62,015 nucleotides of DNA from Akkermansiaceae bacterium (lineage in GTDB: Bacteria > Verrucomicrobiota > Verrucomicrobiia > Verrucomicrobiales > Akkermansiaceae): positions 1-62,015 of the forward strand of contig JAJQCV010000112.1 in the NCBI GenBank assembly GCA_021202525.1, in the 5' to 3' direction. Both the position numbers and the translations under genes were made by a program. Positions 34,986 through 43,267 of the stretch are shown here, one piece after another (positions within the stretch are counted from its first letter, which is position 1; each line of letters starts with the position of its first letter). Below the pieces are notes generated by a model that searched no databases, had not been told where the DNA came from, and saw nothing but the letters and a program-made list of their open reading frames with translations.

Positions 34986-36329
34986 TCAATCGGGTATGGA
35001 AATGGCGGCCGGATCAAAGTTAGGGGTGGGAAAGGCAAGCTGGAGATGCCGGAGCTTTTCCACGATCAGGCGTGCAACGACAAGGTTTCTGTACCATTTG
35101 CGGTCTCCGGGGATAATGTACCAGGGGGCTTCCGGGGTGGATGTTTTTTCAATGAGGTCCTGGTAGGCAGTTTGGAATTCATCCCAGCGGTTGCGGTCGT
35201 CAAGGTCATCCATGCAGAATTTCCAAAGCTTGTCCGGATCCTGAAGCCGTGATTCCAGGCGCTTTTTCTGTTCCGCCTTGGAGATATTCAGGAAGAGCTT
35301 GATGATGGTGGTGCCTTCTTCCGCGAGCATGGATTCAAAGTCCAGCACGTGCTTGTAGCGGCGCTTCCAGACGGGGTCCGGGAAGATTTTCTTTACGCGC
35401 ACGGCGATGATGTCTTCATAATGGGAACGGTTGAAGATGGCAATCTGGCCCTTGGTCGGCACTTCCTTGTGCACGCGCCAGAGGAAGTCATGGTCCAGTT
35501 CTTCCGGGGTGGGTTTTTTAAAGGGCACCACATGCAACCCCTGCGGGTCCACGCGGGAGAAGACATGCTTGACGCAGCCGTCCTTGCCGCCGGCGTCCAT
35601 GGCCTGAAGAATGACGAGTATTTTATGCTTGTGCTGGGCAAAGAGTTTTTTCTGCAGTTCCTGCAGTTCTTCCCTCAGCTTGTCGAATTCGACCAGGGAT
35701 TCTTCCTTGGTTCCGGAGAAGAGGGATTTGTCATCCGTGGGGTAGTCCTTTAAACGCAGTTTTTTGCCCGGAGGCACCAGGTAACGGTTCATCGTATAAG
35801 AAGTTAGTGTTGAAGAGGGAGCAGGCCGTGCGACACGCTTTTCCGCAGAGGGGCGGTTGGCGGCGGGGGGCTTTCCGAAGAATTGAGTGAGGGCGTCCTT
35901 AATGACTTTTCTTTTGAATTTGGGGAACATTTCCAGCTTGATGTCCTGGAGAAGCACCCATTTTGTTTTTGCGAATTCCGGGCTGCGGTGCAGGTCCGTC
36001 TTGGGGCGGCTCGTTTTGCAGCGCACCAGAAAGTAGGTTTGTTCCTGACCCACCCAGCGGGTGATTTTACGGTGGTTGGCGGGGTATTTGTACCGCAGAC
36101 CGGGCAGGCGCGCCACAATGGTATAGTCCGAGGGGCGCAGCCCCACTTCCTCCCAGACTTCCCGTGCCAGGGCGCGTTCAATGCTTTCGTTCTTGATGAC
36201 GCCCCCCTGGGGGAAATGCCAGTAGGGATTGCGGCCGTGGTCCTTGCCCAGCAGGATATAGCCGTCGGCATCCATGATGACGGCTGCCGCGTTGATTCTC
36301 CATGTTCTGGCTGGTGAAGGAGTGTCCAT
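34986..36329 (-). CDS. Nudix hydrolase fused to PPK2 polyphosphate kinase
   Basis: 447 residues from ATG 36329. Residues about 8-155 are a Nudix domain of the RppH/ApaH-like type, with a perfect Nudix box beginning GGVIKNESIERALAREVWEE and ending VGL. A Pro/Ala/Ser-rich linker (about 155-180) leads into a PPK2 domain with QAMDAGGKDG and NRSHYED motifs, running to the end. Known: Nudix enzymes cleave NDP-X compounds including NpnN and RNA 5' ends; PPK2 uses polyphosphate to charge nucleotides. The fusion suggests linked nucleotide turnover and recharge. It is the last gene of the minus-strand envelope unit, 16 bases after the TPR gene. The frame upstream of 36329 overlaps that gene and is spurious. 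Confidence 0.88.
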   Translation of the reverse strand: MDTPSPARTWRINAAAVIMDADGYILLGKDHGRNPYWHFPQGGVIKNESIERALAREVWEEVGLRPSDYTIVARLPGLRYKYPANHRKITRWVGQEQTYFLVRCKTSRPKTDLHRSPEFAKTKWVLLQDIKLEMFPKFKRKVIKDALTQFFGKPPAANRPSAEKRVARPAPSSTLTSYTMNRYLVPPGKKLRLKDYPTDDKSLFSGTKEESLVEFDKLREELQELQKKLFAQHKHKILVILQAMDAGGKDGCVKHVFSRVDPQGLHVVPFKKPTPEELDHDFLWRVHKEVPTKGQIAIFNRSHYEDIIAVRVKKIFPDPVWKRRYKHVLDFESMLAEEGTTIIKLFLNISKAEQKKRLESRLQDPDKLWKFCMDDLDDRNRWDEFQTAYQDLIEKTSTPEAPWYIIPGDRKWYRNLVVARLIVEKLRHLQLAFPTPNFDPAAISIPD

Positions 36330-36345
36330 GACAGGGCAAAACTGC

Positions 36346-39009
36346 TTACTGGGGGGCCTGTTCCGGGGCGGGCTGCATTTCCGGCGGCTGTTCCGTTTCA
36401 GCCTGGTCCTCCTGCCAGATGAAGTGCTCCAGCTGGATGCGGCGCGCGTAGGCCGCCGCTTCCCTGGCTCTGGGGCCGGACGTTTGTGCCAGCTTTCTGG
36501 CCAGGGCCAGGGCGCCGTCCCAGTTTTGTGCCTGCCCCATGAGGCGGATGGATGCAAATCCCGCGTTATAGAACCAGTGCCAGTCCCGGCGCTTGTTGGC
36601 GGAACTGCCGCTGGGCGTGTGGACCAGGATGGAGGCATAGTCATCCAGGGCTTTTTCCTGGTCGTTCAGCCGTTCGTAAAATTGGGCCCGCTGGGTAAGG
36701 GTTTTGAATTTCCATGCCAGTCCCAGATTAGGGGTATTCAGGATTTCCGTGCACAGGTTGATGGCTTTGCGGAGGGTGTCTGAGTTGGTGTCTTCCTTGG
36801 TTACCCACGCATCCGCCTGGATGGAGAGGGCCAGCAGCCGCATGTAGCGCGGCAGCGGCTTGGAAAGCAGCTCGTCAAGCACGGCGATGCACTGGTCCGC
36901 TTTTCCCATGCGCAGGAGGACGGAGGCTTCTTCTATTTTGGCGGCCTGGGCAAATTGTGTTGTTCCCGCACCCAGTGTCTGGAAGATGTTGAGGGCCGCT
37001 TCCAGCGTGTTGACGGTGTTGCTTTGCTGTGCCGCTTTTCCTGCCAGGAAGAGGGCCGCCGCTTTCAGGGGACTGTCCGGATATTTGGAGGGGAAGGGCT
37101 GGAGCACGAGCTGGGCTTCGTGGAAGTCGCCGTTTTTGTACAGGAGTTCCCCGAGTTTGAGGTACAGGGCGTCGGCCTGTTTTCCGTCCTTGTCCAGGGC
37201 GATGGTTTGCCGGCATGCCTGGATGGCTTCCGTCCATTCCTGGAGGTTTTCCGCCAGCAGGATTTTCAAACGGCCGAGCTGCATGGACTGGTCCGGAGTG
37301 AGCTGTTCCTTTTCCAGCAGCGGGAGGGTGGATTGCACGGTCTGGATGTCCGGAGGATTGAGGTTCAGGGCCACTTCCGCCTGGTCCAGCCGCGCCTGGG
37401 TTTTCAGAGCCGGGTCTTCCGCCAGGGCCACGAAGCCGGCCAGGAGTTCCGTGGCCTCCGGGTTCATTCTTTTAGCCGCATAATGGGCCTGTTCAAAGAG
37501 GATGTGTTCCCGCAGCTTTGCAGAGCCTGCGGCTTCCCGGACCAGCGCGGCCGCGCCTTTTGCGTCGTTGGCATACAGGGCAGACAGGTTTTCATTGAAG
37601 AGCGCAGCTTCCGCCGTTTTTTCCGTGCCGCGACGGGATGCTTCACGGAAGAGTTTTTGAGCCAGGGGGTAATCTCCCTTCTGGAAGGCCAGGGCACCCT
37701 GCTGGAAGATGATTCCGGCGGATGTGCCCGGGTATTTGGAAATGAGGCGTTCCGCATCTTCCGTGCGTCCTTTTTCCAGGAGGGCCGTGATGATGTTCAG
37801 ACAGAGAGTCTGGACGGGAAGGTTCTGCGGATATTTGGCAAGGCCGTCTCCGGCAAGCTTGATGGCTCCCGCCAGGTCTCCCTTTTCCAGAAGAAGACTG
37901 CCCATGGCGTACATGGCCGCAGGCTGCCGCGTGGCGTCTTTGGAGTTCACCCAGCCAGTGAGTTTTTCCAGTGCCTGCGGGTCGGTGCGGAAGGTGTTTT
38001 CTCTCAGAAGGATGTTGAAAGCGTCCATCAGCAGGGGGGAGTCCGCCTTTCCGCCGATGAAGGTGATGAGCCGGTCTTCTCCTGTTCCGGCGGTGTGGAT
38101 GTTTTCCTCTTCCGGCTGCTGCGCACGCGCTTCTTCCTCCGCCTGCCCCGGATTGCGTTTTTCCCGGAGAATTTCCCCTTCCGCCAGGGCCACCCGTGCC
38201 AGATCACGGATTTTTGCAGGGTAGGAGGTGTTGTCCGCAATGGAAGCAAACGTTTTAATGGCTTGGTCCACATTGCCCTGGATGACGGATATTTTTCCGT
38301 CCACCAGTTCCGCATAGGGCAGAAGGATGGGTGGTTTTTCCTTGCCGGACAGGCTGTTTTTTACCTGTTCAAGGATGGCCTGCGCCTCCGTGTAGTTCTG
38401 CATGCCGGCCAGGGTGTCCGCCAGCAGGATATTGGCGGTGTGTGAAACGGAAGGAGAGTCCGTGCGGCCCAGCCTGGTCAGGGATTCCACGAGAAGCTGC
38501 CGGTCTCCGAGCTGCCGGGCCAGTTGTGCTTTCAGCTGGAAGGCGTAAACGGAGAGAGGATCGGAGTCCGGGATGGAGGAGAGTTTTTCCAGGGCCCTGG
38601 TGAAGTATCCCTTGTTGAACAGGCCCATGGCCGTCCAATAGGATTTCAGAACGGAGTCCGGCAGTTGTTCCCACAGGGCGAGGCCTTCATCCGTTTTGTG
38701 CGCGCGGATCAGGGCTTCCGCAAGGAACGGCCGGATGACGGCCTTCTGGGATTCCGGGAGGTTTTTAGTCTTCAGGCTTTCCTGAAAGTTTTTGCTGGCT
38801 TCCAGCGGGAGGTGTGCGGCCAGATCCTTCAGGCCCTGCTGGTATTTTTTGTTTTTCAATAGCGCCTGTTCGTCCTGCGACAGGGCGGAAGCGGGGGGAG
38901 GCGTGTTGCTTGACGCCGCAGAGGAGAGTCCCCCCAGGGACAGCAGGAACGCGGTGCATGCCGCCATGGCGGCGGGGATGGTGTGGTGCCTGGTGGAGGG
39001 TATTTGCAT
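36346..39009 (-). CDS. Large exported TPR-repeat protein
   Basis: 887 residues. A signal peptide covers roughly residues 10-31. Nearly all the rest is helical tandem repeats of TPR type (for example NYTEAQAILEQ, GDYPLAQKLFREASRRG, NGDFHEAQLVLQPF). A Gln/Glu/Pro-rich tail ends the protein. It is probably periplasmic or anchored at the outer membrane as a scaffold; partners are unknown. It follows the M23 gene after 14 bases and precedes Nudix-PPK2 by 16 bases, so it is in an operon. Confidence 0.87.
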   Translation of the reverse strand: MQIPSTRHHTIPAAMAACTAFLLSLGGLSSAASSNTPPPASALSQDEQALLKNKKYQQGLKDLAAHLPLEASKNFQESLKTKNLPESQKAVIRPFLAEALIRAHKTDEGLALWEQLPDSVLKSYWTAMGLFNKGYFTRALEKLSSIPDSDPLSVYAFQLKAQLARQLGDRQLLVESLTRLGRTDSPSVSHTANILLADTLAGMQNYTEAQAILEQVKNSLSGKEKPPILLPYAELVDGKISVIQGNVDQAIKTFASIADNTSYPAKIRDLARVALAEGEILREKRNPGQAEEEARAQQPEEENIHTAGTGEDRLITFIGGKADSPLLMDAFNILLRENTFRTDPQALEKLTGWVNSKDATRQPAAMYAMGSLLLEKGDLAGAIKLAGDGLAKYPQNLPVQTLCLNIITALLEKGRTEDAERLISKYPGTSAGIIFQQGALAFQKGDYPLAQKLFREASRRGTEKTAEAALFNENLSALYANDAKGAAALVREAAGSAKLREHILFEQAHYAAKRMNPEATELLAGFVALAEDPALKTQARLDQAEVALNLNPPDIQTVQSTLPLLEKEQLTPDQSMQLGRLKILLAENLQEWTEAIQACRQTIALDKDGKQADALYLKLGELLYKNGDFHEAQLVLQPFPSKYPDSPLKAAALFLAGKAAQQSNTVNTLEAALNIFQTLGAGTTQFAQAAKIEEASVLLRMGKADQCIAVLDELLSKPLPRYMRLLALSIQADAWVTKEDTNSDTLRKAINLCTEILNTPNLGLAWKFKTLTQRAQFYERLNDQEKALDDYASILVHTPSGSSANKRRDWHWFYNAGFASIRLMGQAQNWDGALALARKLAQTSGPRAREAAAYARRIQLEHFIWQEDQAETEQPPEMQPAPEQAPQ

Positions 39010-39023
39010 GATGAATAAGGGAA

Positions 39024-40073
39024 TTATGGTTCCGTTCCCATGAAAATGAGCCGGATATAGCGTTTTCCGGAAGCCGTCAGCCTGGGTTCCTTGCTGGAAC
39101 CGGAAACGCGGTTGCAGGTTCTGTACAGTTGGGAGAAGGGATGGGGAACGGCCCGGATGACGACAGGTTCACTGCAGGGTTCCGCGGAAGGGGCCACAGA
39201 AGTGGGAACTCCGGGTCCGGTGAAACTGATTTCCCAGGATTTGGGCTGGGACGGTCCCGGTTTCAGCAGGAAGGGATAGTTTTTAACCAGGCTGGGCATT
39301 TCTCCGCTGGAGGGAACGCGCACCACGTATTGCACCGGGAGGGAGGAGATATGGCGGGACAGGGAGAATTCCTCTCCGTCCTTGCAGTGGATGAGGACGG
39401 GCGCCGCATCAAAGCCCGCCAGGTTCAGGCCGTTGTAATTGCCATGGCGGTTGGGCGTGCCCATTTTCAGGCTGTCATACCAGGGTTGAAAGTTGTCCTG
39501 AAGCTTGAGGCAGAGCTCCAGATGCAGGTGGGCCCGTGTTTTGTTCAGCCCTGCGCCGGAATAGCCCAGGCGCCCGATGACGTTTCCGGTGCCTACCTGG
39601 TCTCCCTCCCGGCAGTTGACGGAGGCGAGGTGGGCGTAAAGGCTGTAGAGCGGTCCGTCTTTCAGCCGGTGTTCAATGACGACGTAGCGGCCATAGTTGC
39701 TGTGCGCCGGATTTGCGGAGGCATGGACCACGATGCCGCCGGCCACCGGGTGGACATCGTCCAGGGGAACGCCTGCGGCATCCCTTTTGAGGGGCTTGAT
39801 GTCAATGCCTTCATGAAATTTGGTGGCTACCGGGCCTGCCTGGGTTCTCACCAGGGTGCGGGTAAAGCCGTAGGCTCCGGCCTGCCAGGGCTGGGATTTC
39901 TGACCCTCGAAGTTCCGGTCCACATACATGTAAAAGTCCTGCGGACGGTTGTTCAGAAGGGCCGTGTTTGAGGTAGGGAAGCGCACGGCAATGTCCGCCG
40001 CCAGAAAAGAGGCGCTCCACAGAAACAGGAGGCATCCGGACAGGAACAGAAGGAACTTGCTGTGCGTGTTCAT
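39024..40073 (-). CDS. M23-family zinc metallopeptidase (LytM-like)
   Basis: 349 residues. Signal peptide about 1-26. The M23 zinc ligands are visible as HEGID (HxxxD) near residue 88 and HLHLE (HxH) near 183, with YGRYVVIEH between. M23 enzymes cut peptidoglycan cross-links or act as regulators of amidases; both ligand motifs are intact, so it may be active. The C-terminal 140 residues are a separate beta-rich region. It lies in the lipoprotein-M23-TPR run with 13-14 base gaps, which suggests a cell-wall role. Confidence 0.92.
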   Translation of the reverse strand: MNTHSKFLLFLSGCLLFLWSASFLAADIAVRFPTSNTALLNNRPQDFYMYVDRNFEGQKSQPWQAGAYGFTRTLVRTQAGPVATKFHEGIDIKPLKRDAAGVPLDDVHPVAGGIVVHASANPAHSNYGRYVVIEHRLKDGPLYSLYAHLASVNCREGDQVGTGNVIGRLGYSGAGLNKTRAHLHLELCLKLQDNFQPWYDSLKMGTPNRHGNYNGLNLAGFDAAPVLIHCKDGEEFSLSRHISSLPVQYVVRVPSSGEMPSLVKNYPFLLKPGPSQPKSWEISFTGPGVPTSVAPSAEPCSEPVVIRAVPHPFSQLYRTCNRVSGSSKEPRLTASGKRYIRLIFMGTEP

Positions 40074-40086
40074 AAAACGTACGGGA

Positions 40087-40668
40087 TCAGAGCCGTCCGC
40101 GGCGGGTGCTGATCACGGTGCGGTCTTTGTGGTCCTCAGGGTCCTTGGCTTCTTTCTTCTCCTTGGTGGGGTCTATTGCAGGAAGCAGAGGCTTGGTGAC
40201 GGGGGCGAGCTTGTTAATGGCTTCTTCCCTTTTGGGGTCCGCCGGAGGGATGAATTCCGCCATGGCGGCAAGGTCCGCCGGGGAGAAGCCGCCCAGAACG
40301 GCCAGTTTGCCTCCCTTGATGGGGTTGTTGTAGAGGCGCATGGGCTGCATGCGGTGGCCGTTGACGACGGGTAGTATCTGCTTGCCGAGATTTAATGCGG
40401 TTACCCCTTCCACCCGGCTGTGCAGGCCTTTTTTAATGTTGAATACGGCCCCGTAAGTATTGTCAGCCGCCCGGAAAGAGTAGTAGGAGTCAATGTCATT
40501 CTGGGAGATGAAGGGTACTTTGGAGTAGTAGTAACCGTCATCCTCATTCCGGAAGGAGAATTTCTGACTGTCGGAGGCGCCTGTCTGCATATGGAAGCTG
40601 ACGGGATATTTGTCAGACCCGCAGGAACAAAGCAACAGGGTTCCAAGGAAAAGCGTGAGCAGCTTCAT
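40087..40668 (-). CDS. Putative lipoprotein of unknown function
   Basis: 193 residues from ATG 40668. The lipobox is LCSC at about residue 15. The middle contains FKGG-like beta segments and a conserved-looking patch VNGHRMQPMRLY. The end is basic and charged (EKKEAKDPEDHKD). No family is recognised. It is 13 bases before the M23 gene and is probably expressed with it. A longer frame from 40710 would bury the lipoprotein signal. Confidence 0.78.
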   Translation of the reverse strand: MKLLTLFLGTLLLCSCGSDKYPVSFHMQTGASDSQKFSFRNEDDGYYYSKVPFISQNDIDSYYSFRAADNTYGAVFNIKKGLHSRVEGVTALNLGKQILPVVNGHRMQPMRLYNNPIKGGKLAVLGGFSPADLAAMAEFIPPADPKREEAINKLAPVTKPLLPAIDPTKEKKEAKDPEDHKDRTVISTRRGRL

Positions 40669-40742
40669 ACCGGGGATGATAAAAGATTTATCCCTCCGGG
40701 GGCAAACCAATAAAAAGGCATGGGGTGATTTTTACACAGCCT

Positions 40743-41282
40743 TTACGGCAGAAGGGAAAGCGTTTTTTCCACAATCAGTTCCACAGGCATCAGCTTGCCG
40801 GCTCCGGCCGCTCCGCATGCAAGGATGCCGGCTTCGGCGGGGCCGAAGATGTGGTGGCGTTCCCGCTGTTTCAGGATTTCCGTGTTTTTCCGGGTGGCGG
40901 GATGCCCCCACATGCGGACGTTCATGGCGGGACAGATCAGCACGGTGGCCTTGCAGGCCAGGTAGAGGGAGCTGAGCATGTCCGGCGCCATGCCGTGGGC
41001 AAAGTTTGCCATGGTGTTTGCCGTGGCGGGCGCCACGACCAGGAGGTCGGCGTTTTGAGCCAGCTGGATATGGGGGGGAACCCATTCCCCTTTTTCATCG
41101 TCAAAGGAGGAGAAAACGGGGTTGCGGGAGATGGTGTGGAGAGTGAGGGGCGTGACGAATTCCAGGGCCTTGGCCGTGCAGACGCAGTGCACGTCATGTC
41201 CGTGCTTGACGAGGGCGGAAGCGATGTCCGCCGCCTTGTACGCGGCAATGGAGCCGGTGACGCCTAGGATGATGCAGGCCAT
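40743..41282 (-). CDS. coaC: Phosphopantothenoylcysteine decarboxylase (stand-alone CoaC)
   Basis: 179 residues; flavoprotein HFCD family. Landmarks are ILGVTGSIAAYKAADIA, the active-site His region LTLHTISRNPV, APATANTMANFAHGMA and PAMNVRMW. It is the N-terminal half of CoaBC as a separate protein. The matching ligase gene is 8.7 kb away at 31433-32092. It starts 12 bases after a RelE-like gene. A C7 tract inside it is in frame. Confidence 0.95.
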   Translation of the reverse strand: MACIILGVTGSIAAYKAADIASALVKHGHDVHCVCTAKALEFVTPLTLHTISRNPVFSSFDDEKGEWVPPHIQLAQNADLLVVAPATANTMANFAHGMAPDMLSSLYLACKATVLICPAMNVRMWGHPATRKNTEILKQRERHHIFGPAEAGILACGAAGAGKLMPVELIVEKTLSLLP

Positions 41283-41294
41283 GGATAGGGAAGG

Positions 41295-41663
41295 TCAGGC
41301 TTTTGAGGAGTTTTTGCCTTCGTCAATCAGCTTCCAGAAGTGCTTGGACTGGCTCAGGATTTCATCTTCCCCCGCCGTGGGAGAGATGTTCGTGCGGAAT
41401 AAAAAGTCGTTCAGACTGTTGGCATGCAGGACGCGGTGAACGACTACCTTGCCGTCAATGACTTCAAAGTAGATGCGGTAGTCCTTGGCCACGTAGCGGT
41501 AAAGCGTTTTGCCGTCTTTTTCCATTTTGCCGAAACGAGCGTCATCCAGCGTTTGAAGCATGGATTCGGAAACCTGGAATTCTCCCAGCAGGTCCAGTTG
41601 TTCCAGCGTGGGAATGCGGGATATTTCCGCAGCACTGATTTTATTGAAGACGATTTGAAGCAC
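41295..41663 (-). CDS. Small protein with a RelE/ParE-like C-terminal pattern
   Basis: 122 residues, starting with GTG. The stretch YRYVAKDYRIYFEVIDGKVVVHRVLH has the beta-strand pattern of RelE/ParE-type proteins (key residues YRIYFEV and VVHRVLH). No antitoxin gene is adjacent and the protein is longer than usual at both ends, so a toxin role is doubtful. It sits 12 bases before coaC, where many bacteria place rpoZ; it does not look like omega. A small GCCCC/GGGGC hairpin covers the region directly upstream of its start. Confidence 0.65.
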   Translation of the reverse strand: MLQIVFNKISAAEISRIPTLEQLDLLGEFQVSESMLQTLDDARFGKMEKDGKTLYRYVAKDYRIYFEVIDGKVVVHRVLHANSLNDFLFRTNISPTAGEDEILSQSKHFWKLIDEGKNSSKA

Positions 41664-41773
41664 GCCCCTTTTTAAGTGGGGCGGCAGTCAAGTTCAAGCC
41701 TGAAACAAGGCAAAGTCCCGATTTTGAGGCGGGAAGGGGCGCTCCTTTCATTCCTCCGGGTGCGGGGTCCGCA

Positions 41774-42658
41774 TCAGCGGGAGTCCTGCGTGGGGATAAT
41801 GCCCTTGCTTTCCACGATCTGGGTTCCGCGTATGACCTGGATGGTCAGGGGCTTTTCTCCCGTCAGGTAGTAGGTGGCATCCAGCATGTCTCCGTAGTTG
41901 CGGATGGGGACGTCATTGATGCTCATGAGAATGTCTCCGGTCTGGATGCCGCCGCGCGCCAGCGGGCCGCCGTTGATGATTCCTTCCACGACGGGCGTGG
42001 ATGAGTTGATGTCCAGCAGGCAGCCCAGCCGCACCCGTTTGGCTTTGGGGTTTTCTGCCAGGAAAGAGATGGCCTGGGCCGGGAGAAGATGGCAGGTGCC
42101 TTTGCGGGAAACACCCAGAACGATGCCGACGAGACGGTTATCCGCATCATAGCACGGCTGGCCGATTGGGGGTGCAGCCAGTTTGGGGAATTGGGCGCGG
42201 ATAAGACGCAACGGAAAGCTGATGTCCCCTATGGAGTGTTCCATGCCCACGTAAATGCCCAGCGTGGGTTCATTCTCGCTGTTGGTGAAGGCAAGCCTGG
42301 CGCCCCGTCTGAGGGTGGTACTTGCGGCGATGGCAGGGGATGTGCCGGAGAGAAGGGCGGGATTTACCTTGAACAGCGTCAGTCCCGTAAGCTTTTCCTG
42401 CGCCCATACCTGGAGGGGCGGTGTTTCCTTGCCGCCCAGGTGGTAGGTTACGGCTCCGTTTTTAAAAACCCTGTAGGGGATCAGGGCGGCAATAAAGTCT
42501 TTGCCCGTCCGGGCGGCCAGGGTCGTGTATGATTCTCCGTTTGCCTGTTGCGGAACAGCCGTTACCTTAAAAGGAGCAGGCACGGCCGCCGCTTGCTGAA
42601 TAATGCCTGCGACGGCTATGCCTGCCAATATGGGAACCACCAAGTTCATAATGAGCAT
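41774..42658 (-). CDS. HtrA/DegS-like protein with PDZ domain and inactive protease core
   Basis: 294 residues. An N-terminal hydrophobic segment (about 4-25) exports or anchors it. The middle resembles a trypsin-like HtrA fold, but where HtrA has GNSGGPL this protein reads PIGQPCYDADNRLVGIV, so the catalytic serine is missing. A PDZ domain closes the protein (GGPLARGGIQTGDILMSIN). It directly follows the anti-sigma gene (stop and start abut), so it is probably a sensor or chaperone in that pathway rather than a protease. Confidence 0.85.
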   Translation of the reverse strand: MLIMNLVVPILAGIAVAGIIQQAAAVPAPFKVTAVPQQANGESYTTLAARTGKDFIAALIPYRVFKNGAVTYHLGGKETPPLQVWAQEKLTGLTLFKVNPALLSGTSPAIAASTTLRRGARLAFTNSENEPTLGIYVGMEHSIGDISFPLRLIRAQFPKLAAPPIGQPCYDADNRLVGIVLGVSRKGTCHLLPAQAISFLAENPKAKRVRLGCLLDINSSTPVVEGIINGGPLARGGIQTGDILMSINDVPIRNYGDMLDATYYLTGEKPLTIQVIRGTQIVESKGIIPTQDSR

Positions 42659-43162
42659 TTACATCTCAATGAGAACTCGGGATACCGGTTTGTCATCGGT
42701 ATTGGAATCAGTCTGTAGCTGATTTTCTTTGATCGATGTTTCGTTAGACGGGGCATCCGTGGTGAGCGTAGTTGTCGCTCCCGTTGCACCGTCAGTTGAG
42801 GTTATTTCTACTTCTTCGTCGCTAACGGGTTGAAGTTTCCCGTCGGGGATACGGGGGGCAGATACGTAAGCATCCGCCGGTTCCATGTCCCCAGACGCTA
42901 TGATAACGCCTACGGCCGCCAATGTCACGATGGACATGGACGCGTATATCCACTGCCAACCTCTAAAGTTCTGCAGATAGTTGTCCAGGCGTTCGAGCAA
43001 CAATTTCCAAGTAGATTGAGTAGCCTGATCGGTTTCCTTTCTCAGATGAAAATTGCGGAGGAAGTCTTCTTCAAAATTGTCATGATAACAGGCTTCCTTA
43101 CGGAAGGACGCCAGCATGGCAACCAGAGTTTCCTCTTTTTGTTCTGTGGATTGTTTATCCAT
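42659..43162 (-). CDS. Putative membrane anti-sigma factor
   Basis: 167 residues with one membrane span (about 72-89, YASMSIVTLAAVGVIIAS). The N-terminal cytosolic part is charged and helical; it has no ZAS (HxxxCxxC) motif. The C-terminal part outside the membrane is low-complexity and rich in Thr, Ser and Asp. One span and a position directly after an ECF sigma gene are the reasons for the call. The family itself is not recognised. 105 bases separate it from the sigma gene. Confidence 0.7.
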   Translation of the reverse strand: MDKQSTEQKEETLVAMLASFRKEACYHDNFEEDFLRNFHLRKETDQATQSTWKLLLERLDNYLQNFRGWQWIYASMSIVTLAAVGVIIASGDMEPADAYVSAPRIPDGKLQPVSDEEVEITSTDGATGATTTLTTDAPSNETSIKENQLQTDSNTDDKPVSRVLIEM

Positions 43163-43201
43163 CGTCGTTGATTTTGTGTATAATATGGGTTAGGGTGTTT
43201 G

Positions 43202-43217
43202 GTCCTGATTTCAGGAC
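43202..43217. repeat. Perfect inverted repeat between sigma and anti-sigma genes
   Basis: GTCCTGA-TT-TCAGGAC, 7-base arms, in the 105-base gap. Too short and lacking a T run for a terminator on the minus strand; it could be a regulator site or an RNA hairpin that sets the sigma/anti-sigma ratio. Confidence 0.4.
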
Positions 43218-43267
43218 TAAGCGTTTGACAGGCCAGCAGGATACAGTGTTCAATATTTTTTAACGCA

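Noticed and set aside
41295-41663. A toxin-antitoxin module
   Set aside because: No antitoxin-sized gene flanks the RelE-like protein, and it is embedded with coaC.
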